64,000 nt of DNA from Lachnospiraceae bacterium AC2029 (GTDB lineage: Bacteria; Bacillota; Clostridia; Lachnospirales; Lachnospiraceae). A program made the translations under genes and the position numbers. This document shows positions 26,901-33,816 of this stretch, in pieces. Below the pieces are notes generated by a model. The model did no database searches and was not told the DNA's origin. It worked only from the letters and a program-made list of their open reading frames with translations. Numbering within the stretch: position 1 is the first letter of the stretch; the number at the start of each line of letters is the position of its first letter. The stretch spans positions 2,812,001 through 2,876,000 of the forward strand of contig JNLK01000001.1 in NCBI GenBank assembly GCA_000703065.1. Direction: 5' to 3'.

Positions 26901-29075
26901 GATACAGGATTAACAGCAGGTTGTCACTGCTCCGTATGTGATACTATTCTGGTTCCGCAGACGGAGGTAGAGGCCAAAGGACATACAGAAGTGATAGACC
27001 CGGCGGTAGAACCGACTTGCTCGAAGAGTGGCCTGACGCAGGGAAGCCACTGCTCAGTATGTAATGCGATTCTGGTAGAACAGGAAGAAGTTACAGTAAA
27101 GGATCATACAGAAGTGATAGATCCGGCAGTAGAACCGACCTGCACGAAGGCTGGCCTGACGCAGGGAAGTCATTGTTCAGTATGTAAAACAGTTATCATT
27201 AAGCAGAATGTAGTTCCAGCAAAGGGGCATACAGAAGTTGTTGATCCTGCGGTTGAGGCAACATGTACGAAATCCGGATTAAGTGAAGGAATCCACTGTT
27301 CTGTATGCAACGAAATAATCGTGGCACAGGAGACGGTTCCTGCTAAGGGCCATATAGCAACAATCGATCCGGCTGTAGCTGCAACATGCACAGATACAGG
27401 CTTAACAGCGGGTTGTCACTGCTCGGTATGTGATACCGTTCTGGTTCCGCAGATGGAAGTAGAGGCCAAAGGACATACAGAAGTGATAGATCCGGCAGTA
27501 GAACCTACGTGCGCGAAGAGTGGTCTGACGCAGGGAAGCCACTGCTCAGTATGTAATGCGATTCTGGTAGAACAGGAAGAAATTGCAGCAAAGGATCATA
27601 CAGTGGTTGTTGATCCGGCAGTAGAACCGACATGTACGAAGCCTGGCCTGACGATGGGAAGTCACTGCTCAGTATGTAATGCAATTCTGGTAGAACAGGA
27701 AGAGGTTGCAGTGAAGGATCATACAGAAGTTATCGATCCGGCAGTCGAGCCGACCTGCACATCCACCGGTTTGACGGAAGGAAAGCATTGTGCTGAATGC
27801 GGAGCAGTCATTAAGAAGCAGGAAATCCTGCCGCAGGCAGACCATAACTGGGGAGAACAGAATGTGATCCTTGAGCCATCCTGTGTTCGAAGTGGAATCG
27901 CAAGCTATGAATGTACCGATTGCGGAGAGAATAAGATATTTATCATTGAAGCAAAAGGACATTCCGTTGTTGTTGATAAGGCGGTTAAAGCCACATGCAC
28001 AGAACCTGGTTTGACGGAAGGCAAACACTGTGAAACCTGCGGTGAGGTCTTTGTGATCCAGAATGAGATTCCGGCATCGGGACATTCCTTCGGTGAATGG
28101 ACCCCATGTGAGGATGATGAGGAAATGAATGAACGGGTATGCGAGGTTTGCGGCGAGAAGGAGAAGAGCGCACACCGCTGGGATGATGGTGTGGTTGAAA
28201 CCAAAGCAACCTGTGTTCAGGACGGCAAGATGATCTTCACGTGTGAGGATTGTAAAAAAACAAAGAGTACAGTAATCCCTGCAACAGGACATGAATGGGA
28301 TGGAGGAAAGGAAACGAAGGCTCCCACATGCGAGGGCATCGGAGAGAGAACCTTCACCTGTACAGAATGTGGAGAAACAAGAAAGGAAGACATACCTGCA
28401 CTTGGACATCATATCGTGATCGATCCTGCCGTGCCTGAGACAGAAGATGCATGCGGAAACACCGAAGGATCACATTGCGATGTCTGTGGTATGATTCAGG
28501 TTGAGCCGAAAGTTGTTGGATGGATCCAAGAGAATAAGGTATGGTATCACACAGATGTGAATGGTGAGAAACAAACCGGTTTCGTTACGATATTTGACAA
28601 GCGTTACTACTTTGATGCTGAAGGCAGGATGCTGACAGGTGTCCAGAAGATTGAAGGAAAGACCTACTGCTTCACTTCAAAGGGAGTGATGCGGACCGGA
28701 TGGCTCTCCAAGGGCGATAAGTGGTACTACTTGAATCCGACCACCGGAGCAATGGTGACAGGCGCCAAGACCATCAAGGGCAAGACCTATTACTTCAATT
28801 CCAAGGGAGTCATGCAGGTTGGCTGGCTGACGCTGAAGGGAAAGAAATACTACATGAATGAAGATGGGACCATGCATACTGGTTGGAAGAAGCTGGACGG
28901 AAAATGGTACCGGTTCAATGCCAAGGGTGTGATGATCACCGGCTGGACCAGGTACAAAAACAACTGGTATTATCTGGATGAGAACGGCGTGATGGTGCTG
29001 AACTGTGAACTGGAAATCGAAGGAACGGTATATGTATTTAACAGCAAGGGCATCTGCACAAATCCGGAAGGTTGA
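20934..29075 (+). CDS. Giant secreted S8 (subtilisin-like) protease with Ig-like, Cys-rich and wall-binding repeats
   Basis: A 2713-residue surface protein. The signal peptide ends near residue 27 (GVYA-GE). A propeptide-like region spans about 85-185. The S8 catalytic domain spans about 195-490 with Asp229 (VIDTGVDYNH), His286 (HGHGTHVAG) and Ser455 (SGTSMASP), all intact. A less recognisable region (500-1060) includes a CARDB-like segment. An Fn3-like segment lies near 1080, and about five Big_2-like domains lie between 1278 and 1780, interspersed with Fn3-like segments. Ten 41-residue cysteine-containing repeats occupy 1894-2303, with diverged copies to about 2520. Choline-binding-like wall repeats run from about 2526 to the end. 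There is no LPxTG motif, so attachment is probably by the C-terminal repeats. AGGAGAGG precedes the ATG. Expression is probably set by the c-di-GMP riboswitch. Confidence 0.9.
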   Translation: MRKMRFRNIVAVAMSALLMLPSFGVYAGELDSKQVVYDETSVAEEQNEDQGKDQTIDLGNESYGYDSIVEDAEQEQEYRDSTDYVENTVVFSVLDYRKDGAKAVYLNSSNAVCKNHKLKDVTFVLETKKSDAEQKDGYTAYQVFYTATVKTDDIWQVVDALDAEDSILTAEPDFIWSKMDEPDMTEATALESEVTAAGWSYTDLGITNVWNNLTQGTAPGEGVVVAVIDTGVDYNHIDLKANMWMNSEEIAGNGVDDDGNGYIDDIHGINLIDSAKQGDPMDDHGHGTHVAGIIAMTPGNGGGVGIAYGAKIMAVKAGQASGYFASTDIAKAIQYAAANGADVINMSFGGTGKSNLVETALADAFGSCVLVAAAGNESQPTADAPKALYPQRMTFYPAGYEYVLGVMACSGESLSSFSNWDYIQYNYCEYELCAPGEHIYSTLPNNRYAYWSGTSMASPVVAAGAAILRREFSNKSKYTSRFLMGQLTSATKDSIKYVDKEGEVHFYPKLNIRASLNNMPEPNVRFGEIIIFDDETISPQNNGDGVIQAGETIDVGIEVKNNWGLATNINVYVKTKQNGVDIPYIDVLNNNIELPSVGTFSTVNNGYTYYDGKLVGVSNPIRIKVHDEAPNNLFLNLEFVVKAENGLDSGDNKMYSADGYYHLVVQNGCYLRGTITEDTTLTSDKLWIIDRSVLIPDGVTVNVEADTDIQFYSKINDPYASVYPVFVKVLGRLVFNGTQEKPVNLYPSSYYENFEINVRKEDEGYVEMNYVNIINPYLSISKANHISTISTSEYHSCYSDEDSPGIVNRLKRQPRICADLIEYSKLTDHYLWQFSGNLNCVLLTKSYCYLPYSPQVTMDNTTFLLTAYNYARSSVISTYGMHNNAVLNNLRRRTGVSFKAASIEGQSEPVDMNGNFWGTQNCDLISNMIIDNDDNVNNPKSVYAECLTLEDDLSSIYPFVTEAYVTDSTGEHRISEVVNCQTVQIHVKFNRDMAQETEYKPMVSFGPDVPYTDCIVGGDWVSSREWVGTVRIDPFINQGTNYIRIKDAVAADDHWLTTGVDEERFCFDITKTSAEALTLQGVGGSAENDLNWVQDDYETLAGYNIYRSTTYDKNIDADEQNFTKINTSIIANDIYEYVDEDVEQGQDYYYYFTVLDTAFHESKPSNVVKCTPLDEESPVITTKAIPTKTVNTAVPVSAEIVDNVEVKGATLYYKMEGDSEWKQLTMRNTTNDTYQAVIPAYDVLEGTLQYYITATDGTNTTYAGTEDIPNVISVIGFVDVESISLNETSVSLKTGETRTLEAEVYPDNATDKSVTWTSADPEIAIVGEDGVVTAVAVGNTTVTAQSADGQVSAICNVTVEPLLVSDLTIDTEEKTVYTGDTFTITTTTTPSNATDPSVTYKSSDEAVVSVDASGKVTAVGVGEADIIVSTNDAGNLSQICKVTVNPIVVKTVSLSESSKTLDAGDEFTLTARVYPENATNQTVTWTSSDPSVATVDNGKVTVVKGGKTTITVETEDGGYKAICNVTVNSVLVEDITLSKDEVVLNVGETETLTVSMDPESASNTTVFWTTDNKNVATVSGGKITAVAPGKTYVKCSTTDGTDITKICSVEVYGKFETPDKPIVQSKSLTSVTLKSVAGAQYSMDGTTWTESNTFTGLTENTEYSFYIRMKADGYYRESDSSEASVVKTDESFITITGIELNKSELEMMVDDSKALTATLEPADPSNAELKWSSTNPSVATVDQIGKVTAKSIGLTYIMCKTMDGSEKTAVCAVKVYDQFEAPDSFETSDVTEKSISILPIEGCEYKIGNGVWSDDATFDRLGINTEYVISVRRAASGYHKASEPLTRTIKTLDHTPGDWIVQNSASCLADGLKIKQCTECGTTVDMEVIPATNHLEVVDPAVEPTCTKTGLTQGSHCSICNTVIIKQNVVPAKGHKEAVDPAVEATCMKSGLSEGIHCSVCDEVIVAQETIPAKGHMAVIDPAVAATCTDTGLTAGCHCSVCDTILVPQTEVEAKGHTEVIDPAVEPTCSKSGLTQGSHCSVCNAILVEQEEVTVKDHTEVIDPAVEPTCTKAGLTQGSHCSVCKTVIIKQNVVPAKGHTEVVDPAVEATCTKSGLSEGIHCSVCNEIIVAQETVPAKGHIATIDPAVAATCTDTGLTAGCHCSVCDTVLVPQMEVEAKGHTEVIDPAVEPTCAKSGLTQGSHCSVCNAILVEQEEIAAKDHTVVVDPAVEPTCTKPGLTMGSHCSVCNAILVEQEEVAVKDHTEVIDPAVEPTCTSTGLTEGKHCAECGAVIKKQEILPQADHNWGEQNVILEPSCVRSGIASYECTDCGENKIFIIEAKGHSVVVDKAVKATCTEPGLTEGKHCETCGEVFVIQNEIPASGHSFGEWTPCEDDEEMNERVCEVCGEKEKSAHRWDDGVVETKATCVQDGKMIFTCEDCKKTKSTVIPATGHEWDGGKETKAPTCEGIGERTFTCTECGETRKEDIPALGHHIVIDPAVPETEDACGNTEGSHCDVCGMIQVEPKVVGWIQENKVWYHTDVNGEKQTGFVTIFDKRYYFDAEGRMLTGVQKIEGKTYCFTSKGVMRTGWLSKGDKWYYLNPTTGAMVTGAKTIKGKTYYFNSKGVMQVGWLTLKGKKYYMNEDGTMHTGWKKLDGKWYRFNAKGVMITGWTRYKNNWYYLDENGVMVLNCELEIEGTVYVFNSKGICTNPEG
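26613..27842 (+). repeat. Ten tandem 123-bp units containing a 492-bp block duplication
   Basis: Each unit encodes 41 residues of the pattern H-EVIDPAVEPTC-GL-G-HCSVC. Units 1-4 (26613-27104) and units 5-8 (27105-27596) match each other in order, so a four-unit block was duplicated once. Units 9 and 10 (27597-27842) follow, then diverged copies. Each unit keeps three cysteines, C...HCxxC, which may bind a metal or form disulfides. Confidence 0.92.
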
Positions 29076-29159
29076 AGACATGTAAATCCCATTTGATGGT
29101 GTTGCAGAAAGTAACAATTCATAGGCGTAGTTCTAAGTAATATGAAATAGCGCCCGGTA

Positions 29160-29195
29160 AACCGGCAGTCGGAAGTGTTCCGAACTGCCGGTTTT
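29160..29195 (+). terminator. Terminator of the surface protease gene
   Basis: The stem ACCGGCAGT...CGG with CCG...ACTGCCGGTT (29160-29172 with 29180-29194) has a 7-base loop and ends in TTTT. It is 85 bases past the stop. Confidence 0.8.
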
Positions 29196-29202
29196 CGCGT
29201 AT

Positions 29203-29247
29203 ATAATTGGGGAAAGTCGACGAAAACGAGCGAATTTCCCCAATTAT
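29203..29247. repeat. Inverted repeat, 13-bp arms
   Basis: ATAATTGGGGAAA (29203-29215) and its exact complement (29235-29247) are separated by 19 bases. There is no T run. It lies between the terminator and the next promoter and could be an operator or an RNA hairpin; its function is unknown. Confidence 0.6.
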
Positions 29248-29320
29248 ACGAATGCTTATTTTTGATTGTGGGATCGTAAAGAATAATTGTCCAATCATTT
29301 TTCGTATCTGGCTAAATCTC

Positions 29321-29373
29321 TTGACAGGTTAGCAATGACTAACTATAATACGATTGGGTTAGTGGATACTAAC
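29321..29373 (+). promoter_or_regulatory. Consensus promoter with two TTAG-N6-CTAA dyads
   Basis: TTGACA (29321-29326), a 17-base spacer and TATAAT (29344-29349) form a perfect sigma-A promoter. One dyad, GTTAG-N6-CTAAC, fills the spacer (29328-29343). A second, GTTAGT-N4-ACTAAC, lies just downstream of the -10 (29358-29373). Their centres are 30 bp apart, near three helical turns. Such a strong promoter with two overlapping operators should be tightly repressed. The TTAG/CTAA half-sites recall DtxR-family metal regulators; this is inference. Confidence 0.75.
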
Positions 29374-29433
29374 TATATCATTTCAAAGATGAAATCGTAG
29401 GGTTTCATGAGAAAGTTGAAGGAGGACGGAAGT

Positions 29434-29754
29434 ATGAGTTGGTCAAAGGTTGGTCTATTTGCACTGGGTACATTGTTTGGAACTGCGGGAATCAAGGTGC
29501 TTTCCTCGAGAGATGCTAAGAAGGTGTATACGCACTGTACGGCAGCGGCTCTGCGTGCGAAGGATTCCGTGATGGATCAGGTTACCACATTGCAGGAGAA
29601 CTGCTCGGACATTTATGCAGATGCAAAGGCGATCAATGAGGAGCGTAAGGCTCAGGATGAGGCGGCGGTGATCGAGGATGAAGCGGCTGCAGAGGAAGCA
29701 GCAGAGGATGCGTCTGCTGAGGCTGCTGCAGAAGAGAACGCAGTTACAGTGTAA
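29434..29754 (+). CDS. Small membrane-associated protein (DUF6110-like) of a metal operon
   Basis: A 106-residue protein: a short hydrophobic N-terminal helix (VGLFALGTLFGTAGIKVL), then a helical, increasingly Ala/Glu-rich acidic tail. I associate the N-terminal pattern with DUF6110 proteins found beside P1B ATPases; this is from memory. The ATG at 29434 follows GAAGGAGG at good spacing; an earlier in-frame ATG at 29407 would include the ribosome site in the coding sequence. It is the first gene of the operon whose second gene is the ATPase, 22 bases on. Confidence 0.7.
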   Translation: MSWSKVGLFALGTLFGTAGIKVLSSRDAKKVYTHCTAAALRAKDSVMDQVTTLQENCSDIYADAKAINEERKAQDEAAVIEDEAAAEEAAEDASAEAAAEENAVTV

Positions 29755-29776
29755 ATGACGGAATATCGAGGCTGTT

Positions 29777-31882
29777 ATGAAATATCGTATATTGCATGAA
29801 TCAAAAGGACGGATCCGGGTGCATCTGCCAATGCAAAGAATGACCTTCCGGCAGGCGGATACCCTGGATTATTACCTGGAAGGCTTTCCGGAGATACGGG
29901 ACCGGAAGGTGTATGAACGTACGGCGGATGCGGTGCTTGTCTACACCTGTACCCGGAATCGGATGATCGAGATCCTGAGGGGCTTTTCGTTTGATAGAGT
30001 ACAGGTTCCGGAAAGTGTCTATGAATCCTCCGGACGTGAGGTGGCAGCGAAATATCGGGACAAGATCGCCATGACAACCATCCTGCATTACGGCAGAAGG
30101 CTGCTGGTTCCCTTCCCGATCCGCAGGATCTGGGATATAGCAAGGGCGCTGCGCTTTGTCTGGCGCGGTCTGAAGACCATTCCCAGCGGACATCTGAAGG
30201 TGGAGCTTCTGGATGCAGCCGCGATCACTGCGGCGATTCTGACAAAGGATTATAAGACCGCATCCGGTGTCATGTACCTTCTGAAGATCGGGGATACTCT
30301 GGAGGAGTGGACCCACAAAAGATCCGTGGATGATCTGGCGCGGAGGATGTCCCTGAACATCGATAAGGTATGGCTGCTCACGGAGCAGGGAGAGGTTCTG
30401 ACGGATGCGACGAAGGTTTCGCTGAATGACCGGGTTGTTGTCCGTATGGGGAATCTCATTCCCTTTGACGGAGAAGTGGACAGCGGAGAAGGTATGGTCA
30501 ATCAGGCTTCCATGACGGGAGAAGCGATCCCAGTCAGCAAGGGGCCCGGTTCGGCTATCTTTGCAGGAACGGTTGTGGAAGAGGGAGAGCTGGTCATCCG
30601 TGTTACGAAGACCAGTGGCTGTGGACGCTTTGATAAGATCGTGAAAATGATCGAAGAGTCCGAGAAACTGAAATCCACGCTGGAAAGCAAGGCGGAACGG
30701 ATGGCGGACCGTCTGGTCCCCTATACCCTTCTGGCATCAGGACTCACCGGTCTTATCAGCAGAAATATCACCAAGGCGGTTTCCGTCCTGATGGTGGATT
30801 ATTCCTGTGCGCTGAAGATGGCCATGCCCATTTCCGTTCTCTCTGCGATACGGGAGGCGGCGGACTATGACATCACGGTGAAGGGCGGCCGGTTCCTGGA
30901 GGCAGTGGCAGAAGCGGATACCATCGTATTTGACAAAACGGGAACCCTTACGAAGGCCAGTCCGAAGCTGGTGAAGGTCGTATCATTTAACGGAGAATCC
31001 GAGGATGAACTGCTGAGACAGGCTGCATGCCTTGAGGAACATTTTCCTCATTCTGTGGCACGGGCAGTGGTGGTTGCCGCAGAAGAAAAGGGACTGACCC
31101 ATGAGGAAATGCATTCCAAGGCAGAGTATATCGTGGCTCACGGCATCGCGTCGGAGATTGACGGCGAGAAGGCAGTGATCGGAAGCTATCACTTTGTCTT
31201 CGAGGATGAAGGAGTGACCCTTCCGGAAGGGGCGGAGGAACAGTTCCGGGATCTTCCGGTGATGTATTCCCATTTGTATTTTGCAAAGGGCGGGAAGCTG
31301 GCTGCCTGTCTTCTGATCGAGGATCCCATGCGGGAAGAAGCGGGAGATGTGGTCAGCAGTCTGAGAGACCTGGGCTTCCGGCATATTGTGATGATGACCG
31401 GGGACAGCGAACGGACGGCAGCGGCCATAGCCGCGGCAGCCGGGATCGAAGAGTACTATTCGGAGGTGCTGCCGGAGGATAAGGCGGGCTTCGTAGAGCG
31501 GGCGAAAGCGGAAGGACGGCATGTCATCATGGTGGGTGACGGGATCAATGATTCACCGGCGCTTTCCGCGGCGGATGCAGGCATCGCCATCAGCGAAGGT
31601 GCGGAGATCGCACGTCAGATCGCGGATATCACCGTGAACTCGTCTCATTTGGAAAGCATCGTAACACTTCGGAAGATCAGCACAAAGCTGATGAAGCGGA
31701 TCCGGTTCAATTACCGGACCATCGTGGGCTTCAATACGGCGCTGATCATGCTGGGGATCGCAGGCGTTCTCCCGCCGGCAACGTCAGCACTTCTGCATAA
31801 CGGGTCTACCATCGCACTGGGACTGAAGAGTATGACACCATTACTGAAGGATGGAAAGGAGAGTAAGGATGAAGAAGCATAA
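29777..31882 (+). CDS. P1B-type metal ATPase with Ser-Cys-Ala transmembrane motif (FezB-like)
   Basis: A 701-residue heavy-metal P-type ATPase. It has an N-terminal domain of about 110 residues without CxxC and an actuator motif TGEAIPVSKG at about 252. The metal-site helix carries DYSCALKMAMP at about 340 instead of the usual CPC. The phosphorylation site DKTGTLT is near 386 and the hinge GDGINDSP near 587. Two C-terminal helices end with STIALGLKSM. The SCA motif points, from memory, to the P1B-6 group that includes FezB of ferrosomes, making iron the likely metal. The acidic small gene upstream and the overlapping 26-codon gene downstream make a compact operon. Confidence 0.85.
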   Translation: MKYRILHESKGRIRVHLPMQRMTFRQADTLDYYLEGFPEIRDRKVYERTADAVLVYTCTRNRMIEILRGFSFDRVQVPESVYESSGREVAAKYRDKIAMTTILHYGRRLLVPFPIRRIWDIARALRFVWRGLKTIPSGHLKVELLDAAAITAAILTKDYKTASGVMYLLKIGDTLEEWTHKRSVDDLARRMSLNIDKVWLLTEQGEVLTDATKVSLNDRVVVRMGNLIPFDGEVDSGEGMVNQASMTGEAIPVSKGPGSAIFAGTVVEEGELVIRVTKTSGCGRFDKIVKMIEESEKLKSTLESKAERMADRLVPYTLLASGLTGLISRNITKAVSVLMVDYSCALKMAMPISVLSAIREAADYDITVKGGRFLEAVAEADTIVFDKTGTLTKASPKLVKVVSFNGESEDELLRQAACLEEHFPHSVARAVVVAAEEKGLTHEEMHSKAEYIVAHGIASEIDGEKAVIGSYHFVFEDEGVTLPEGAEEQFRDLPVMYSHLYFAKGGKLAACLLIEDPMREEAGDVVSSLRDLGFRHIVMMTGDSERTAAAIAAAAGIEEYYSEVLPEDKAGFVERAKAEGRHVIMVGDGINDSPALSAADAGIAISEGAEIARQIADITVNSSHLESIVTLRKISTKLMKRIRFNYRTIVGFNTALIMLGIAGVLPPATSALLHNGSTIALGLKSMTPLLKDGKESKDEEA

Positions 31883-31949
31883 ATTCTTTGCATGGGCAAT
31901 GATCTTCTGTCTTTTGATGACAGTGATCACCGGTTATAAGAAAAAATAG
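31869..31949 (+). CDS. 26-residue membrane peptide overlapping the ATPase gene
   Basis: ATG 31869 lies inside the last codons of the ATPase gene, 8 bases after AAGGAG. It encodes a basic start (MKKHK), a single hydrophobic helix (FFAWAMIFCLLMTVITG) and a basic YKKK end. The good ribosome site, the 14-base overlap and the terminator just after it argue that it is translated. Peptides with this MKKHKFxAW...TGYKxK layout recur, as I remember, after related ATPases. It may be a subunit or regulator of the ATPase or of a membrane compartment. Confidence 0.65.
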   Translation: MKKHKFFAWAMIFCLLMTVITGYKKK

Positions 31950-31974
31950 GTGTGACACAATGTCATTTCATTCT

Positions 31975-32013
31975 ACGGGCTGGCTGCGTAATGCGGCTGG
32001 CTCGTATTTTTTT
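31975..32013 (+). terminator. Terminator of the metal operon
   Basis: A near-continuous stem, ACGGGCTGG... with ...CTGGCTCGT, in which every mismatch is a G-U wobble, followed by seven T residues. It closes the 29434-31949 operon. Confidence 0.75.
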
Positions 32014-32039
32014 GCGCGATTTCTGAAATTGAGCTTTAA

Positions 32040-32480
32040 AACAATATCATCATAGGACGTCCCGAAGCAACGAGAGAGGAAGTAGAAGAAGCGGCAAAAA
32101 AAGCCAGGTGTTATGACTTTATCATGCAAGTGCCGAATGGCTTTGATACCGTGATCGGAGAGGGAGGAGCGTCGCTGTCCGAAGGAGAAAAACAGAGGAT
32201 ATCCATCGCAAGATGTATCCTGAAAGATGCTCCCATAGTAATACTCGATGAAGCAACGGCCAGCGTGGATGCTGATAATGAACGGGCAATACAGGAGGCA
32301 ATATCGGAGCTTTGCAGAGACAAGACACTGCTTGTCATAGCACACAGGCTTAAAACCATTAAGGACGCAGACCAGATAATCGTTATTTCGGATGGTGAGA
32401 TCATAGAGCAGGGAGATCATTCTTCATTGATGGATATGAAAGGAACATATGCCCGTATGGTTTCATTACAGGCAGGTTAG
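32040..32480 (+). pseudogene. C-terminal fragment of an ABC exporter ATPase
   Basis: The frame opens directly after a stop (32037-32039) and reads NNIIIGRPEATREEVEEAA, then the signature LSEGEKQRISIARCIL, Walker B IVILDEATASVD and the H-loop IAHRL. It ends normally at 32480. The membrane domain and Walker A of the roughly 580-residue parent are gone. With no start or ribosome site it is a remnant; an internal ATG at 32124 would yield only half a nucleotide-binding domain. Confidence 0.85.
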
Positions 32481-32516
32481 ATTGAACCCGTTCCCGTGTC
32501 ATGCTTTAGAATTACA

Positions 32517-32545
32517 TTGCAATTAAGCACCGGTTAGTGTATAAT
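32517..32545 (+). promoter_or_regulatory. ychF promoter
   Basis: TTGCAA (32517-32522), a 17-base spacer and TATAAT (32540-32545), 64 bases ahead of the ychF start. Confidence 0.7.
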
Positions 32546-32609
32546 ATCCCGTGCTAATTTGGGGCTTTTTTGTTTGGAAATACAAGGAAATAAAGGAGAT
32601 ATAGATAAT

Positions 32610-33707
32610 ATGAAGCTCGGAATCGTCGGTCTCCCGAATGTCGGGAAAAGTACACTGTTCAATTCTTTAACAAAGGCAGGTGCGGAATCTGCAAACTATC
32701 CGTTCTGTACCATCGATCCGAATGTGGGTATCGTTGCAGTTCCGGATGAGAGACTGGATGTGCTGACGAAGATGTATGATTCGGCGAAGACCACGCCGGC
32801 AGTGATCGAGTTCGTGGATATTGCGGGCCTGGTGAAGGGCGCGTCCAAGGGCGAGGGCCTGGGCAACCAGTTCCTGGCAAATATCCGTGAGACGGATGCC
32901 ATCGTGCATGTGGTTCGCTGCTTTGAGGATGATGATGTGATCCATGTGGAGGGATCAGTGGATCCGATCCGGGATATCGATACCATCAACGTGGAGCTGA
33001 TCTTCGCGGATATCGAGGTGCTGGAGCGCCGCCTGTCGAAGCAGATCCGTGTGGCGCGGAACGATAAGACCGCAGCCAAGGAAGTGGATATGCTGAACCG
33101 CCTGAAGGAGCATCTGGAGTCCGGCAAGCTGGCCATCAGCTTCGAGACCCAGGACGAGGATGAAGAGGCTTACTTCAAGGAGTACAATCTGCTTACCGCA
33201 AAGCCGGTGATCTTTGCGGCAAATGTGGCAGAGGACGATATGGCGGATGACGGAGCTTCGAATGATTATGTAAACCGCGTGCGCGAGTTCGCAAAGGAGA
33301 ATCACAGCGAGGTATTTACAATTTCCGCGAAGATGGAAGAGGAGATCGCCGAGCTGGATGATGAAGAGAAGATGGAATTCCTTCAGGATCTCGGTCTTTC
33401 CGAGTCCGGTCTGGACAAGCTGATCCGTGCAAGCTACAACCTACTGGGACTCATCAGTTATCTGACGGCAGGCCCCACAGAGTCCAGAGCATGGACCATC
33501 ACGAAGGGAACCAAGGCTCCCCAGGCAGCCGGTAAGATCCACTCCGACTTCGAACGTGGCTTCATTAAGGCTGAGGTGATCGCATACGACGATCTGATCA
33601 GCTCCGGCAGCATGGCTGCAGCCAAGGAGAAGGGACTTGTCCGTCAGGAGGGCAAGGAGTACGTGATGAAGGACGGCGATGTAGTACTCTTCAAGTTCAA
33701 CGTATAG
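32610..33707 (+). CDS. ychF: Redox-regulated ATPase YchF (OLA1 family)
   Basis: A 365-residue Obg-related P-loop NTPase that binds ribosomes and prefers ATP. The N-terminus [19 protein letters not shown] holds the G1 motif, then [11 protein letters not shown] and [17 protein letters not shown] (G3). The NxxD-type base-recognition position is the family's altered NVAE. The C-terminal TGS domain contains [18 protein letters not shown] and ends at FKFNV as in the family. The ATG at 32610 is the family start, after AAAGGAG. Confidence 0.95.
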   Translation: MKLGIVGLPNVGKSTLFNSLTKAGAESANYPFCTIDPNVGIVAVPDERLDVLTKMYDSAKTTPAVIEFVDIAGLVKGASKGEGLGNQFLANIRETDAIVHVVRCFEDDDVIHVEGSVDPIRDIDTINVELIFADIEVLERRLSKQIRVARNDKTAAKEVDMLNRLKEHLESGKLAISFETQDEDEEAYFKEYNLLTAKPVIFAANVAEDDMADDGASNDYVNRVREFAKENHSEVFTISAKMEEEIAELDDEEKMEFLQDLGLSESGLDKLIRASYNLLGLISYLTAGPTESRAWTITKGTKAPQAAGKIHSDFERGFIKAEVIAYDDLISSGSMAAAKEKGLVRQEGKEYVMKDGDVVLFKFNV

Positions 33708-33816
33708 TTGTCAGCCCGGATAAGCAGCGCATCACTTACGTAGTGTGAGTGCTTTGGATCATCAGCCGAAGGAAACCTTTTGGTCCCGGCATTATAGCAT
33801 AGGAGACAAGCAATAA

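Noticed and set aside
29777-31882. Copper-exporting CopA-type ATPase
   Set aside because: There is no N-terminal CxxC and no CPC motif; the Ser-Cys-Ala site argues for another metal.
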